64,000 nucleotides of DNA from Bimuria novae-zelandiae CBS 107.79 (lineage: Eukaryota > Ascomycota > Dothideomycetes > Pleosporales > Didymosphaeriaceae), in the NCBI GenBank assembly GCA_010015655.1, contig ML976750.1:126221-190220 (forward strand), in the 5' to 3' direction. Positions 43,436 through 54,619 of the stretch are shown here, piece by piece (the first letter of the stretch is position 1; each line of letters starts with the position of its first letter). Made by a program: the position numbers and the translations under genes. The notes below the pieces were generated by a model. The model did no database searches and had not been told where the DNA came from. It was given only the letters and a program-made list of their open reading frames with translations.

Positions 43436-44692
43436 CTACTCGCCGATCCTAATAGTCAGCTTGCCAAAGTGCTTCTGCTCATACATGTACTTGTACGCCT
43501 CCTTCAGCTCGGATAAGCCGAACACCTTCTCGTCGACAACCGGGTGGATGTCATTGGCCTCAATGGCTGCGTTCATATCCTCGAATTGCTGGCGCGACCC
43601 GACGAGCAGGCCGCGCACGGTGCAGATGTTCGACAGGGCGTCGAGGAACGAGGGCTGGTCCTTGGAGAAGCCGCCAATGAAGCCGATAATGCTGATGACG
43701 CCGTCGATCTTGATCGCGCTGAGAGATTGCTTCAGCGTCGACGGGCCGCCTACTTCGACGATGTGCTCGCAGCCGAGGCCACCGGGCGTGAGCGCCTTCG
43801 CGGTCTCGCCCCAGTTGGGTGTCTCCTTGTAGTTGATGACGTGGTCGGCGCCGTACTTCTTCAGGAGATCGGCCTTGGAGGCTGAGGACGTGGTTGCGAT
43901 GACGCGCGCGCCGGCCGCCTTTGCGAATTGCAGCGCGAAGATGGAGACACCGCCGGTGCCTTGGGTGAGGACTGTGTGGCCCGGCTGCAGGGGCTTGAGA
44001 CCGTAGAGAGCATTCCAGGCAGTGAGGGCAGCGCAAGGAAGGGTTGCGGCTTCGAAGAAGTTGAGGTTTGAGGGACTGGGAAGGATTAGACGTGGGCCAT
44101 GGAGAATGAAGAGGATTAAGGCTGACTTACATGTGCACGAGGCCCTGCTCGTCAAAAGTGCCGTATTCGCGGAGGGTGCCATCCAGTGCGCCACCGAGGC
44201 CCGTTCCAATGGCCGCTGGTGAAAGAGAGCCGGCAAGGTGGCCCTGGTTGAAGAGTGTTGCAACTTTGTCTGGGCCATGGTGAGCGAGGTCAGTGGTAAC
44301 GGGAAGGGAACTACGCACCTCCCTTCTTGAACCGTGTTACGCGCGATCCAACTTCTTCGACAGTTCCGGCGCCATCTGACCCGGGGACTACATTATCTCT
44401 AACCGGGAAGGGATATTTGCCCTGTCGTACGTGATTAGACGCGATAACGCGCTGTCACGTGGTCGCTTTGTACGTACCGTGGGGATGGCGAGATCACGGA
44501 AGTTCAAGGACGCAGCGTGGACTAGGTCCAATATTAGCAACAGTCCAAAAGCCATACAGGTGAGCTCGACATACACTTGACAAGAACATCCTTTTCGCCC
44601 AAGGATGGAATTGGCGTCTTTTCATCCCACTTGAGCGCGTCAAATCCACTCTGTCCTGCCACGGTCCACTGCTTGGTCGTTGAGGGTGCCAT
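43436..44692 (-). CDS. MDR-family NAD(P)-dependent alcohol dehydrogenase/quinone reductase-like
   Basis: Five exons, 44692-44575, 44521-44478, 44421-44319, 44269-44131 and 44075-43436, join in phase for 347 residues. The N-terminal GroES-like part (KFHAASLNFRDLAIPTGKYPFPVRDNVVPGSDGAGTVEEVG) lacks the zinc-ligand Cys/His of classical alcohol dehydrogenases, having LNFRD instead. The nucleotide site is TQGTGGVSIFALQFAKAAGA (about 175-195), followed by TTSSASKADLLKKYGADHVINY. Zinc-independent members reduce or oxidise small carbonyls and quinones; the substrate here is unknown. Cytosolic, no signal peptide. The neighbouring repeat array lies just past its 3' end. Confidence 0.93.
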
Positions 44693-45838
44693 GGTCGTAG
44701 AAAGTAGAAAGTGATTAACACGAGTAGTTGCGAGGGAAGGAAGAGTATACAAATCAATCAAGAAGGTGCGTGCAACGGATGCGGTATGCCCATCGGCAAG
44801 GGCACTGGCACTGGCACTTTTTGTATACAATGTGGGGTCTTCATGGTGACGAAATAACAAGCACATCGACCTTCGACATTTCTAAGCTGCTAGTTTGTCT
44901 TAGTTAGGGAGGATAGGCCCCGGAAGACCAGGGCGAGTCCAATTGGCTTGAGGGGGCGACGACATGGTCGAGGGAGTGGGATTCGCTGGGGCAGAGAATG
45001 TGCTAGTAGGTACATCGGCGAGGCTGCGGAAGGGTCTTTCGGGCATGGCTCGGAACTGCTCGGCGCTGAAACAATGTAGGGAAGAAGTACTGATCAGTAT
45101 AGGCTTTTCATTTCGAAGCCGAGGCTGTAGCGCCGTGATTACTACGATCGCTCGTGTACCGTGTATAGTGGCGCCATCCGCCTACGACCGTACCCGCAGG
45201 AGCATCTGGGAATCCTCAGTTGCGACCTTTCTTCCTAAGGTACTCTTTGTCAGCCACGCAGTCTCGTTTCATATTCATCGCCTTACTTTCTCTATCTCTT
45301 AGACTGCGGGCAAGCGCGCTACAGGACTCTGGTCGCACACAGGCTTGTCATGCGGACGAACGGGCTAAACCTCGGAGCTTTTGCGCAATGCCGAGAAGGA
45401 TGCCACAGGGCGCATCTCGAAACATCGAAAAGTGATCAGCTTGAAGCGATTCCATGTCACGAATATTCTCGCTCAACATGGGAGAGCAGCCGATGATTTC
45501 CTCCAGTCGACGGCTGCGGGTGAAATAGTCCTAGCGCTTATGGCATCAGGTCCCTGCAGCTGCGTCCATCGCGCCTCTGGCCCATTCAGACTGGGAGGAG
45601 TCTATCCGTGCTCGAGCCGACGAGAGGCAGCGCCGTAATCGATATCGCGCCTCTCCACGGAGTGTCGTCTCTCACTCGCCAGCGAGCTGAGATCCTGTGC
45701 GCAGCATTCGACGACGTGTTTGCGGCGCAGTCTACCTACGCTCTAGAACTGCACATCTTCGTACCACCGTGCCCCAAGCTCCCCACACTCCACCAAATGT
45801 TCGTTAGGTGAAAGTTCGCGTCTTGTAGTCCTAGCATC
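44693..45838. other. Intergenic between divergent genes, nothing recognised
   Basis: About 1.1 kb serving as promoter for both the MDR gene and the membrane-protein gene at 45839. Short frames at 44964-45811 show no features. Confidence 0.55.
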
Positions 45839-48377
45839 ATGGAGTCTTTTCGGGGCAGACATACCTCCCGGTCCGTGTCGCCAGACCCATTCGCGAGCCG
45901 GTACGATCCCTATGATGCGCCCTCCGATCCCATCGCCATGCAGATCCTCTCTGCCTCCGCGTACAACTCTCCAGATCTTCGCCGCGCCAATTTACCCGGC
46001 GCGTCGCCGCAACAGAGTCCTGAAATTGGCATCTCGTTCCCACAGGGAGACCACAGCTATGCGCCGGTGCGAAGCTCACTACCGCCCACTGGGTCGAGAG
46101 CACAATCGCTGTATTCCATAAACTCGTTGGCCTACCATAAGACGAAAGACCACGAGGCGCAACAGCTTGTTGATCGGAGAGCCGGGGAGATTGCCGAGTG
46201 GAAGATACACTGGATAACACCGGCGCTCATGATTGTCTTGTTCGTGGCGGGCGTGGGAGCGGCTTTGGGACACCACTTCTTCTACATGTCGCTGGAAGGG
46301 GAACCAGCAACCAACCAGCTGACCATGGTTCGGTACGGGACTGCTCTGGCTTTTTTTGTGAAGAGCGCATTGGTAGGCTCAGTCGTCATGTGTTATAGAC
46401 AGCGGATATGGCATACCTTCAGGACGAGAGCCCTGACCATTGCTGGCATCGATGGGCTCTTCTCCTCTACCGAAGACCCGGCTCAATTCTTCTACAACCT
46501 AGAGATGATGAGCAACGCAAAAATTGCTACCATCATGGCATTGGTGTCTTGGTGGGTCTAAGAGGGGTTGCATGAGGTAGGGATAAGCTGCTGACGTTGT
46601 CGCAGGCTGATACCGATCGCCTCGGTTCTATCGCCAGCTTCGCTGACTTCCGAAGTCACTGTCCTCAAGAATTCCACCATTTGGTAAACATTTTCTATGT
46701 TCGGCCGTCACTACGGTCTTAGACCACCGCCAATCAACCGACTAACCTCGTCATGCAGTCCTCATGTAGCCACATTGAACTTCACACGGGAGACCATGTT
46801 CAATTTTCGAGACGAGCATGAGTACGCTGGCTCATCCCTAGTCTGTAAGTCTTGACCTCCGCACCTTGACTAAGACCTGTATTGCCTAAAGAGAACCTAT
46901 ACAAGGGTGCATTGAACTCATGCCATCGACTTGGAACTGTACCCACCCCCATTGACTGACACCCGTGTCTGTAGACTATAACACGACCAACTTCGCGGGC
47001 GATGGAGACTACTTCGACTACTACGATCGACCGTCGCAAAATGCCAAGCGCTTGGTTTTCGCGTCCATGTATCTCAAGGAGCCAGCGGTCGGTGTTAATG
47101 CGTCCATCAACTCGTGCGGCGAGCGCTATAACTGCACCTACGAGATCAACTTCGAAGCGCCAGGCTACAAGTGTGATGAAATCGCAAACGGCACTCATCT
47201 TGACGTCGGCGATGCGCCCATCAGCTTAAATGATCTCGCACCAGAAGGTCAAAACGTCTACCGTGCTGTCGTCGACCAAGGCGATTACAAAATGCCGCAA
47301 ACTGAGGCCGGTCCGCACGGAGTACCAGTAGAGCAACCCTTTCCCGAATCACTTGGCGTTTTTGACGTGGAACCTACACTATGGATTGGCTATGCCATCA
47401 AGACAGCTCAGACCTACAAAGCCGATGCCCCGGACAAGTACAAGGAATGGAAGAACGTGCACGAACCAAAGATCATCAAGTGCGTCGCTTACTACACCAA
47501 CTACACCTTTGAGATGAACTACAAGGACAGTAAGCAGAGCCACATCCGCAAACAGCGCGACTTCCTACGGCCCGTGGTCGACACCACGTTTATCCCAAAC
47601 TCACAAAACGCCTCCGAAGGCACCCCCTCCCCAGTCTCCAACTTCGTCTCTCCGAAAGGCGATGTGCAAAACTACAAGCTAACAGCATCGTACCACGCCC
47701 TCGCCCAGCTCCTGCGCCAATTCCTCGGCGGCAGCGTATACTTCAGCAATAAGCTCAAAGTGACGTCCTCCGACATTTCGGAGACCCGCCTCATGGACGC
47801 AGCGACTACATACCCACGCCAGGACCTCCCCGAAGCCATCCAGCAAACCATGGAGGACATGCTTATCTCCCTCCTCTCAGACGAGCGCCTCGTCGTCGCG
47901 CAGAAACAAGCCGTCCCCTGCACCAAAACGCAATCCGTCAGCGTGTACAAGTACAAACGCGAGGGCCTGTGGGTCGGCTACGCCTTCGCCGTCGCAGCCG
48001 CCCTGCTCTGTCTTGCTGTCGGCGGCTGGGCCATCCACCAGAACGGCGTCGCGTCAGACACGCTGTTCTCGCGCATTCTGGTCACGACGAGGAATCCCAC
48101 GCTGGATCGCCTGAGCGTCGGCGCGTGTCTGGGCGGCGACCCGTTCCCGAAGGAGTTGACGAGAACGAAGCTTAGATTTGGGGTCTTGCTTGAGGAGAAT
48201 CCGCGCGAGGGGCCGCTGGGTACCGTGGAGCATTGTACGTTTGGCGCCGTCGGGGAGACGAAGGATATCGTCAAGTATGGTGTGTATGCTGGGTTGAAAG
48301 AGCATAGACGTAAGGCGAGTACGCGGGAGGAAAAACAACCGCTGTTGCCCAAGGAAGAGGGCTTGAGGAGGAGGTAG
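45839..48377 (+). CDS. Large fungal membrane glycoprotein, function unknown
   Basis: Exons 45839-46551, 46606-46683, 46759-46844 and 46975-48377 join in phase for 759 residues. The N-terminal 120 residues are cytosolic-type, Ser/Pro-rich. Then come three helices: WITPALMIVLFVAGVGAAL (about 125-145), YGTALAFFVKSALVGSVVM (about 165-185), and IMALVSWLIPIASVLSPASL across the first junction. A long extracytosolic part with many N-glycosylation sequons and several Cys follows (about 255-620), then a last helix GYAFAVAAALLCLAVGGWAI (about 626-645) and a C-terminal tail. The 3+1 helix plan with a large loop is that of an ascomycete family sometimes mislabelled 'formylmethionine deformylase-like'. I infer no enzymatic role. 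Confidence 0.85.
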
Positions 48378-48893
48378 CCAGGGTTGGGACAGAGGTTATT
48401 GTGTAATGTGTTTGTGTAATCATGTTTGAGAGATTGTGGGTTGGATGTCAGGACGCATTTTGCCTACGACTGCATATACCCCGGCGTGTAGCATTTTCTG
48501 GAGTTCATTGATACGGCAAGCGAACCAGGATGCATTTCTAGTGAGAGTCACTCGTGCGGAGAACACTGGGTTCGCATTTGAAAATCTTGTTTATTGAAGC
48601 ATAACAATACACTAACACTACGAGTATTCGTCTCAACCACCAGGGTCTCCTTGATAAATACGAGATTGATGGTCCTCGGCTATCTAAGCGTCTTCCGACG
48701 TTGCCAGGATGACTGGAGACGTGAAGATCGTTCTTCGCGAAGCCTATCCACCGGAAGCAGGCGATGAAAGTAGAGTCTTCGCTCCACCGCAAGCTAGACT
48801 TCCTTCGCATGCACCCGGCTCGCAGGCCGGCGGACCATTGCGTCTAGTAATTGACGAAACCTTTTGAGTCCTTACAAATATGCCCTGATTCTT
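48378..48893. other. Intergenic between convergent genes, nothing recognised
   Basis: About 515 bp shared 3' region. A 90-codon frame at 48538-48810 has no support. Confidence 0.55.
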
Positions 48894-51540
48894 TCAACCA
48901 AGCAACTCGACGTCCAACCCAATGGCCCTCATGAAGAGATTGACATTTGCAAGGCGAGCTCCAGCCATCTCCGCTGGCAACGCCTTGCTGACGGTGACTG
49001 TCTCCATGACACGATCCTTCACGCCAATGACAAGCCTCTGCTGTTGTTCCGGGCTAGCACCCACTCCCATGGCAGCGAGGAACTGCCAGATGTACATGTC
49101 GTCCGTGTCATTGATACCACCTGGGAAGATTACCGGTAGAACCGGCTCGACCGCGTCGAATAAGCGATTGTACAAATCGTTCCACTGTTCCCAGTCGTTC
49201 TGATTCATCTCCGGAGCGGACTGCTTCAGGAGCTCGGCGCGTGATATAAGGATGGTGAGAAGCGACATGCCGACTTTGCAGCGAGCAACAACGTGCATGT
49301 TCGTTCGATCGAGAATGAGTCCGAGCAGGCCAATGATGATGTTGAGTGGCGATTCCGAGACGTGGGCGAATACCGGCGGAATGACGGTGCCAAGGAAGAG
49401 TTCAATGTCCTCACGCATGGCCGCGCTCAAGGGTTCTTCCGTCGTAGCGGTGCCGTGCGAGACAACGGGAAGCTGATCCAAATGAACGACGATCATGGTG
49501 ACCACCGTGATGCGCTCTTGCTCGTCGATGTGCGGGAAGATGCGCGAGATGGCTTTCTTTCCTTTGGCATGCGACAAGATGGAGATGAACGGGTGCGGGG
49601 TGGGAGACCTGGTCTGGTAAGTGTCAAAGTTCAAAGGATAGAACGGGCCCGACTTACTGAGGATTGATAGGCTCCATGATCCTGAGATTGTACCAGAGCT
49701 CCTTGCGCAGCGCCTCAATCTTAGACCGCCATTCCATGTGAGCTTGGATGGCCTCCGGCGAGCTGTCTTCTCGGATTGGTGGGGGCACAGCTCGGTCAAC
49801 ATCCTCGATCCTCATCAGCGTCATATAGATTGACTCGATGTTGCGCAACGTCTGTTTCCGGTGTGCAACGGAAGACTTTGGGTGCTTCGCAAGCTTGTCT
49901 CCGGTCTCGGGTCGCTTGAGATTCAGGAGAGGTCTGGGTGTCTTTGCGTTACTGAAAGCAATCTTGCCCAGGCTGCCTTCGATAACGAGCTGTTTGCCTT
50001 TGGGTTTGGCCTTTGCGGCTTCAACTGCTCGCTGGACTTGCTGTTCCATACGTTGCATGTGGTTGTCGCCACCTCGGACGTTCCTACGCGGTCCGAATCG
50101 GCTGTTGGTCTGGAATAGATAGGTCTGAGCGAACTGATTTGCAGGCTGGTGTGGGTTCTGTCGCGCACCACCACGTATTTGGCTCATCACGTGGTAGTAG
50201 AAGTCCTCGGCGATGGCCGCTTCAGAACCTCTTTCCTCCACGTTTCCAGTAGCGGTCATGAGTTGCTGCAGTTGGATACGCGTGATGAAGTTCTTGTCTT
50301 GAGGAGTCATCAAGCCGTTATCCTTGGCCAGTAGGGAGATCTTGTGGTTGCGCTTGGCACGTTTGGCCTCGGCCTCGATGTAGGCGTCTCGCTCTTCCTG
50401 AGACAGAGCCATGAGTTGCTCGGGATGCGTGATGACCATGCCTTGGAAGGAAGGTCCCCTGTTATGGCCTGGCTGAGGGACACGAGCTCCCGGGTGTCCA
50501 GCGTGCGCGACGGGCTGTCCTTGACCTGATAACCTATTCGGATTTTGGAGGATGTGCCTTGGTTGGGAAGGCGGACGCTGGGGCTGTCCCTGAGCTTGCA
50601 TGGGCCTGGGCTGTTGGGCCACAGGTTCGTTGGCCTGTCTTGGTCGTTGAAGAATTGTAGGCTGCTGCTGTGGCTGGGTATGAACAGGCTGGCCGGGAAG
50701 CTCAGCATGAACTTGGTGTTGGCGTGGACCGGACGGGCCGGGGGGGTGCTGCTGCTGGGGCCGTTGCAAGATGTGCGGTTGTGGGAACTGGCCCGGAAAG
50801 CCTGGCATGCCTGGATACTGCGGTTGTCCCTGTGGCATTTGCTGCGGATAATGAGACGGCATGGGAGGTTGAGCAGGTGCCATGTGCTGCTGTTGCTGCT
50901 GCTGCGGCACCGGTTGAGGGGGTCCCTGAATGGTCTGTTGACGCATCATGGCCTCGACCTCGTCCAGACTCAGCATCTTCCGTGAGAGAGTAGGAGCTTG
51001 CTGCGAACGCTCTGGCTGCTGGTGCGGAATGGGCGACTCCTTGGGCTTGAGACCCCAAATATCGGCACGTGCCTCCAATTGAGGGATGAAGTCGGGGTCA
51101 TGGTAGCTCTCGTAGCCGGTCCGGGTGGGCTTCGACGCGTGCGGGATCGGGGGCCTCTGCTGCTGCTGGGGCGCCGGTTGACGAGTCTGGTAAACCATTT
51201 GCTCCTCCTGCAGCGTGTTGGCAATCTTGGACGTCTGGCCGGCGAAGTCGAAATCCTTTCCAACACTCTGCTGGGTGGCCGGGCCACTGCCAAAGGTGTC
51301 GTCGTTGAAGGCATCGTCGGTCTCGTCGAGCTGGTCGCCTAGGCCATCGTAGGTCTCCTCGAAATCAATACTTGGGGCATATCAGTACAGTCCTGAGTGT
51401 TCGCGAGGCAGGACCTACGCATCGTCGTCAGCTGCCCCTCTGCCCAGGCTGGCGAAGGCGTCGTGGTGGCCAAAGCCGGGGGCGTTGGTCGAGTGGCCCT
51501 GGTCGCGCGGTAGGGTGGTGTCGAAGCCGAAGAACGACAT
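48894..51540 (-). CDS. PAT1: mRNA decapping activator Pat1
   Basis: Exons 51540-51419, 51370-49658 and 49608-48894 join in phase for 849 residues, starting MSFFGFDTTLP. The N-terminus has the conserved FDTTLP and DFEETYDGLGDQLDETDDAFNDDTFG acidic motif that contacts the DEAD-box helicase Dhh1. A long Gln/Pro-rich low-complexity region follows (about 110-330), typical of a P-body protein. Then comes the conserved middle segment (MTPQDKNFITRIQLQQLM; DFYYHVMSQIRGGARQ) and the C-terminal alpha-helical domain that binds Lsm1-7 and Dcp2. Pat1 promotes decapping and 5'-3' decay of deadenylated mRNA in the cytosol. Divergent from the KTR gene across an 890-bp shared promoter. Confidence 0.96.
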
Positions 51541-52430
51541 GATGGGCGGTGCCCGAGAGCGAGCGTGGTGCGATCGCACGTGGTAGTCGTGGTGATAGCA
51601 GCGAACAGGCGCGTTGAACAGTGACGTGTAGCGAGGGAAGTGGTGAAGGTATTGTGTCCAATACGCCGACGGATAGGTATCTTTACGGCGGCGGAAGCAT
51701 TGAGTGAGGGGGTGACGCAGAAATGGCAAAGATATTCTATCGAATAGTGATGGACGTCAGGCGGGGTGCGCGGCGTCGTGGACGAGCTTGCGGCGCTGCT
51801 GAAGACGACAATGTTTCGTTGAGCTGTACCAAACAACTCTTGGCGCTTTCGGTGCAGCGGGGTCACGTAATCCACGTAGACACAACATTCACCGAGTCAC
51901 AGAATTCATTAACTCCAGTGGATTCCCGTCTCCCAAGTCCCTGCAGCGATGCTTCTCTCCGTGCGTGCAGATGATGCTAAAAAGGGTGTGCGTCTGCGTC
52001 AGCTCGTACCGCGCGACTCGGGCCCAGGGACGACCCAGAGCATCCTTGCATGGCGCGTCGCTCAGCCTTTCCTCCTATTCCGCAATTCACATTCTTTGCG
52101 TCGTGACTATTTCTCCCCCTCGGTCCTCTGTCCCCGACTTCTCCTTTATTCTCTTCAATCGACGAGTAGCCAGCCCAGGTTGCTCTGATTTCACCCGTAC
52201 GAGGACAGCCGCATTAGCTCCTTTGACCTGTGCAACGGGGGCCCTTTAGGAGCTTTGGATCCTAACCGTCGACGTAGCCTCAAACTCCACAGTCGTCTTC
52301 GCATCCCCGGATAGTCGCCAAGGTGGAGGGCTCCGTGCTGGAAAAGAGCCAGCCTGAGAAGAGCCAGCCTGAGAAGAGCCAGCCTGAGAAGAGCCAGCCT
52401 GAACCCCAGCAGCAGCAGTCTCGCGGCATA
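51541..52430. promoter_or_regulatory. Shared upstream region of PAT1 and the KTR gene
   Basis: An 890-bp head-to-head intergenic region, so it must contain both promoters. Just before the KTR start lies a 15-bp tandem repeat (52338-52402). I see no named binding site that I can support. Confidence 0.6.
52338..52402. repeat. 15-bp tandem repeat in KTR 5' leader
   Basis: Four units of GAGAAGAGCCAGCCT (the first starts GAAAAGAGCC), ending 29 bp before the ATG at 52431. It is likely transcribed as part of the 5' untranslated region. Confidence 0.93.
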
Positions 52431-53767
52431 ATGGCCGGCCAGCAACGCTACCTGCGCTACATTGTTTTTGCGCTCGTTGTACGTTTCCCCGGGACGATGC
52501 GGTGCGCAACCAGCTAACAGCGCCAGGCCATCGTCCTCCTCTTCTTCATCTCCTCGTCCTCGTCGGTACCTTCCGCACAATGGCCCACGTACAAGGGGGG
52601 CCAGCCCCAGAGCCAGGACCAGAGTGCCGCAGACTCCAATGCGCCCGCCGCGCCCCAAACGCCCCAAAGTGAAAAGCCGTCCACCGGGACGACGCCCAAC
52701 CCTGGCAATGCGCTGCCGCCTGCCACGGCCGGTGGTCCCCGCATGAACGCAACCTTCGTAACCCTCGCACGCAACTCGGATATCTGGGAGATTGCCGAGT
52801 CGATCCGCCATGTCGAGGACCGCTTCAACCGCAAATTCAACTACGACTGGGTCTTCCTCAACGACGATGATTTCAGCGACGAGTTCAAGAAGCTCACCTC
52901 CTCGCTTGTCTCGGGAAAAACAAAATACGGCAAGATTCCAAAGGAACATTGGTCGTTCCCTGAGTGGATTGACCAGGACAAGGCCGCCAAGGTCCGCGAG
53001 GAAATGAAAGAGAAGAAGATCATCTACGGCGACTCCATCAGTTACAGGCACATGTGTCGATACGAGTCCGGCTTCTTCTTCCGCCACCCCTTGATGATGG
53101 ACTACGAATGGTACTGGCGCGTCGAGCCCAGCGTCAAGCTGTTCTGCGACATCGAGTATGACACCTTCAAGTACATGGCCGATAACAAAAAGAAGTACAG
53201 CTTCACACTGAGCTTGTATGAATACGTCGAAACCATTCCCACCCTTTGGGACACCGTCAAGAACTTCACCGCCACCTACCCCCAGCACGTCGTCAAGGGC
53301 AACTCTTTGAAGTGGATCAGCGAGGACGACGGAAAGACGTACAATCACTGCCATTTCTGGTCCAATTTCGAAATAGGAAATCTTAATTGGCTCCGTTCTG
53401 ATGCCTACATCGACTACTTCACCTCCCTGGACCACGCAGGCGGCTTTTTCTACGAGCGCTGGGGCGATGCGCCTGTGCACTCCATCGCCGCTGCTCTCAT
53501 GCTCAAGAAGGACGAGATCCACTTCTTCAACGACATTGCCTACTACCACGTGCCCTTTACCCACTGCCCAACTGGTGAGCAGTATCGCCTGGACCACAAG
53601 TGCTCTTGCAATCCGAAAGACAACTTCGACTGGAACGGCTACAGTTGTAAGTGTCCCGCTCACGTCCCCACTACGCCCAACATGCTAATGAACTTGACAC
53701 AGGCACTGCGCGCTTCTACGAGGTGAACGAAATGGAGAAGCCAGAAGGGTACGAAAAGGAACATTAA
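52431..53767 (+). CDS. KTR/MNT1-family alpha-1,2-mannosyltransferase (GT15)
   Basis: Exons 52431-52478, 52527-53646 and 53703-53767 join in phase for 410 residues. A short cytosolic start [10 protein letters not shown] precedes a signal-anchor helix [19 protein letters not shown], then a Pro/Ser/Gln-rich stem, then the catalytic domain from about residue 90. GT15 landmarks are [75 protein letters not shown] (with the Mn/sugar-nucleotide contacts) and [18 protein letters not shown]. The enzyme transfers mannose from GDP-mannose onto O- and N-linked glycans in the Golgi. The small last exon ends [17 protein letters not shown]. Confidence 0.96.
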
Positions 53768-54619
53768 ACCAGTAATTAGTCTCTTTACATCCCAGACACA
53801 CCCTCGGTCACGACGTACCAAATCCAAACCATTTTTCATTCGGACCACTCCAGTGCGCTTTTCGGCACGGTGTGCTGACCTATTTCGCTGCAAGTGCTCC
53901 GTACACGACGTTCGAAACCGTCTGGTTGTTTTTCTGGCTCATCATGGCCTTGGTTCTATCGACTTGCGTTTGTGTTGGTTGCGTTGCTAGAAAAGGAAGG
54001 CGTATCAGGTATGATGCGCAGGGCTAGGTATGATGTGTTTGGCCCGCATACAAGGCATGGCGTTGATCGGGGTACGGGTGGCATCTGTATGGGCTTATAT
54101 TCGCAGTGTATCTTTACGGGTTGGTTCGGCCGGGCGGTCACATCTGTAGCGCTATATAAAGACTGCCTATGCTATTGTGTGTTTAACGACAACGGTGCCC
54201 GGTTCGATTTCAATGCTTTTCAAAACTCATGAATCTGTTCAAATGTTTGACACTTGCGAATAATGTATCCACAGGAGAGGCTCCACTCGTTGCGACACTT
54301 TCAGCCTTAGGCGCTACTGTTGATTGCCGGCGGTGGCGCGCCTCCGCAAAGCCTCGGCTGCACCTGGCGCGAACGTCAAAGCTCGGATGGGGATAACGAC
54401 CAATGTCTCGCCCTGTTGGCCTGACGCGGTGATGGAGACTTTCGGCATAATTCTCCCTTTTCAATTCCTTTTCACGTAACCAGAAGCATTTCTAGGAATC
54501 CCGCGAACCGTCTCATGGCCGCGTCATAACGCCCTCCTCTCCCATCGTCCTCCTTCAACCAGCCATCTGCGACCGCGACCGCGACCGCGACGAACCCTGG
54601 CTACCTGCCCAACGCAGCC
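53768..54619. other. Intergenic with GCGACC hexamer repeat
   Basis: About 850 bp. A short run of GCGACC units lies at 54567-54591, just before the acyltransferase start. Nothing else recognised. Confidence 0.55.

Noticed and set aside
43544..43885. Plus-strand frames opposite the MDR gene
   Set aside because: They are antisense shadows of a strongly supported coding exon with GC-biased third positions.
52191..53663. Minus-strand 490-codon frame
   Set aside because: A long frame, but it is antisense to the clear GT15 catalytic domain and its sequence is low-complexity.
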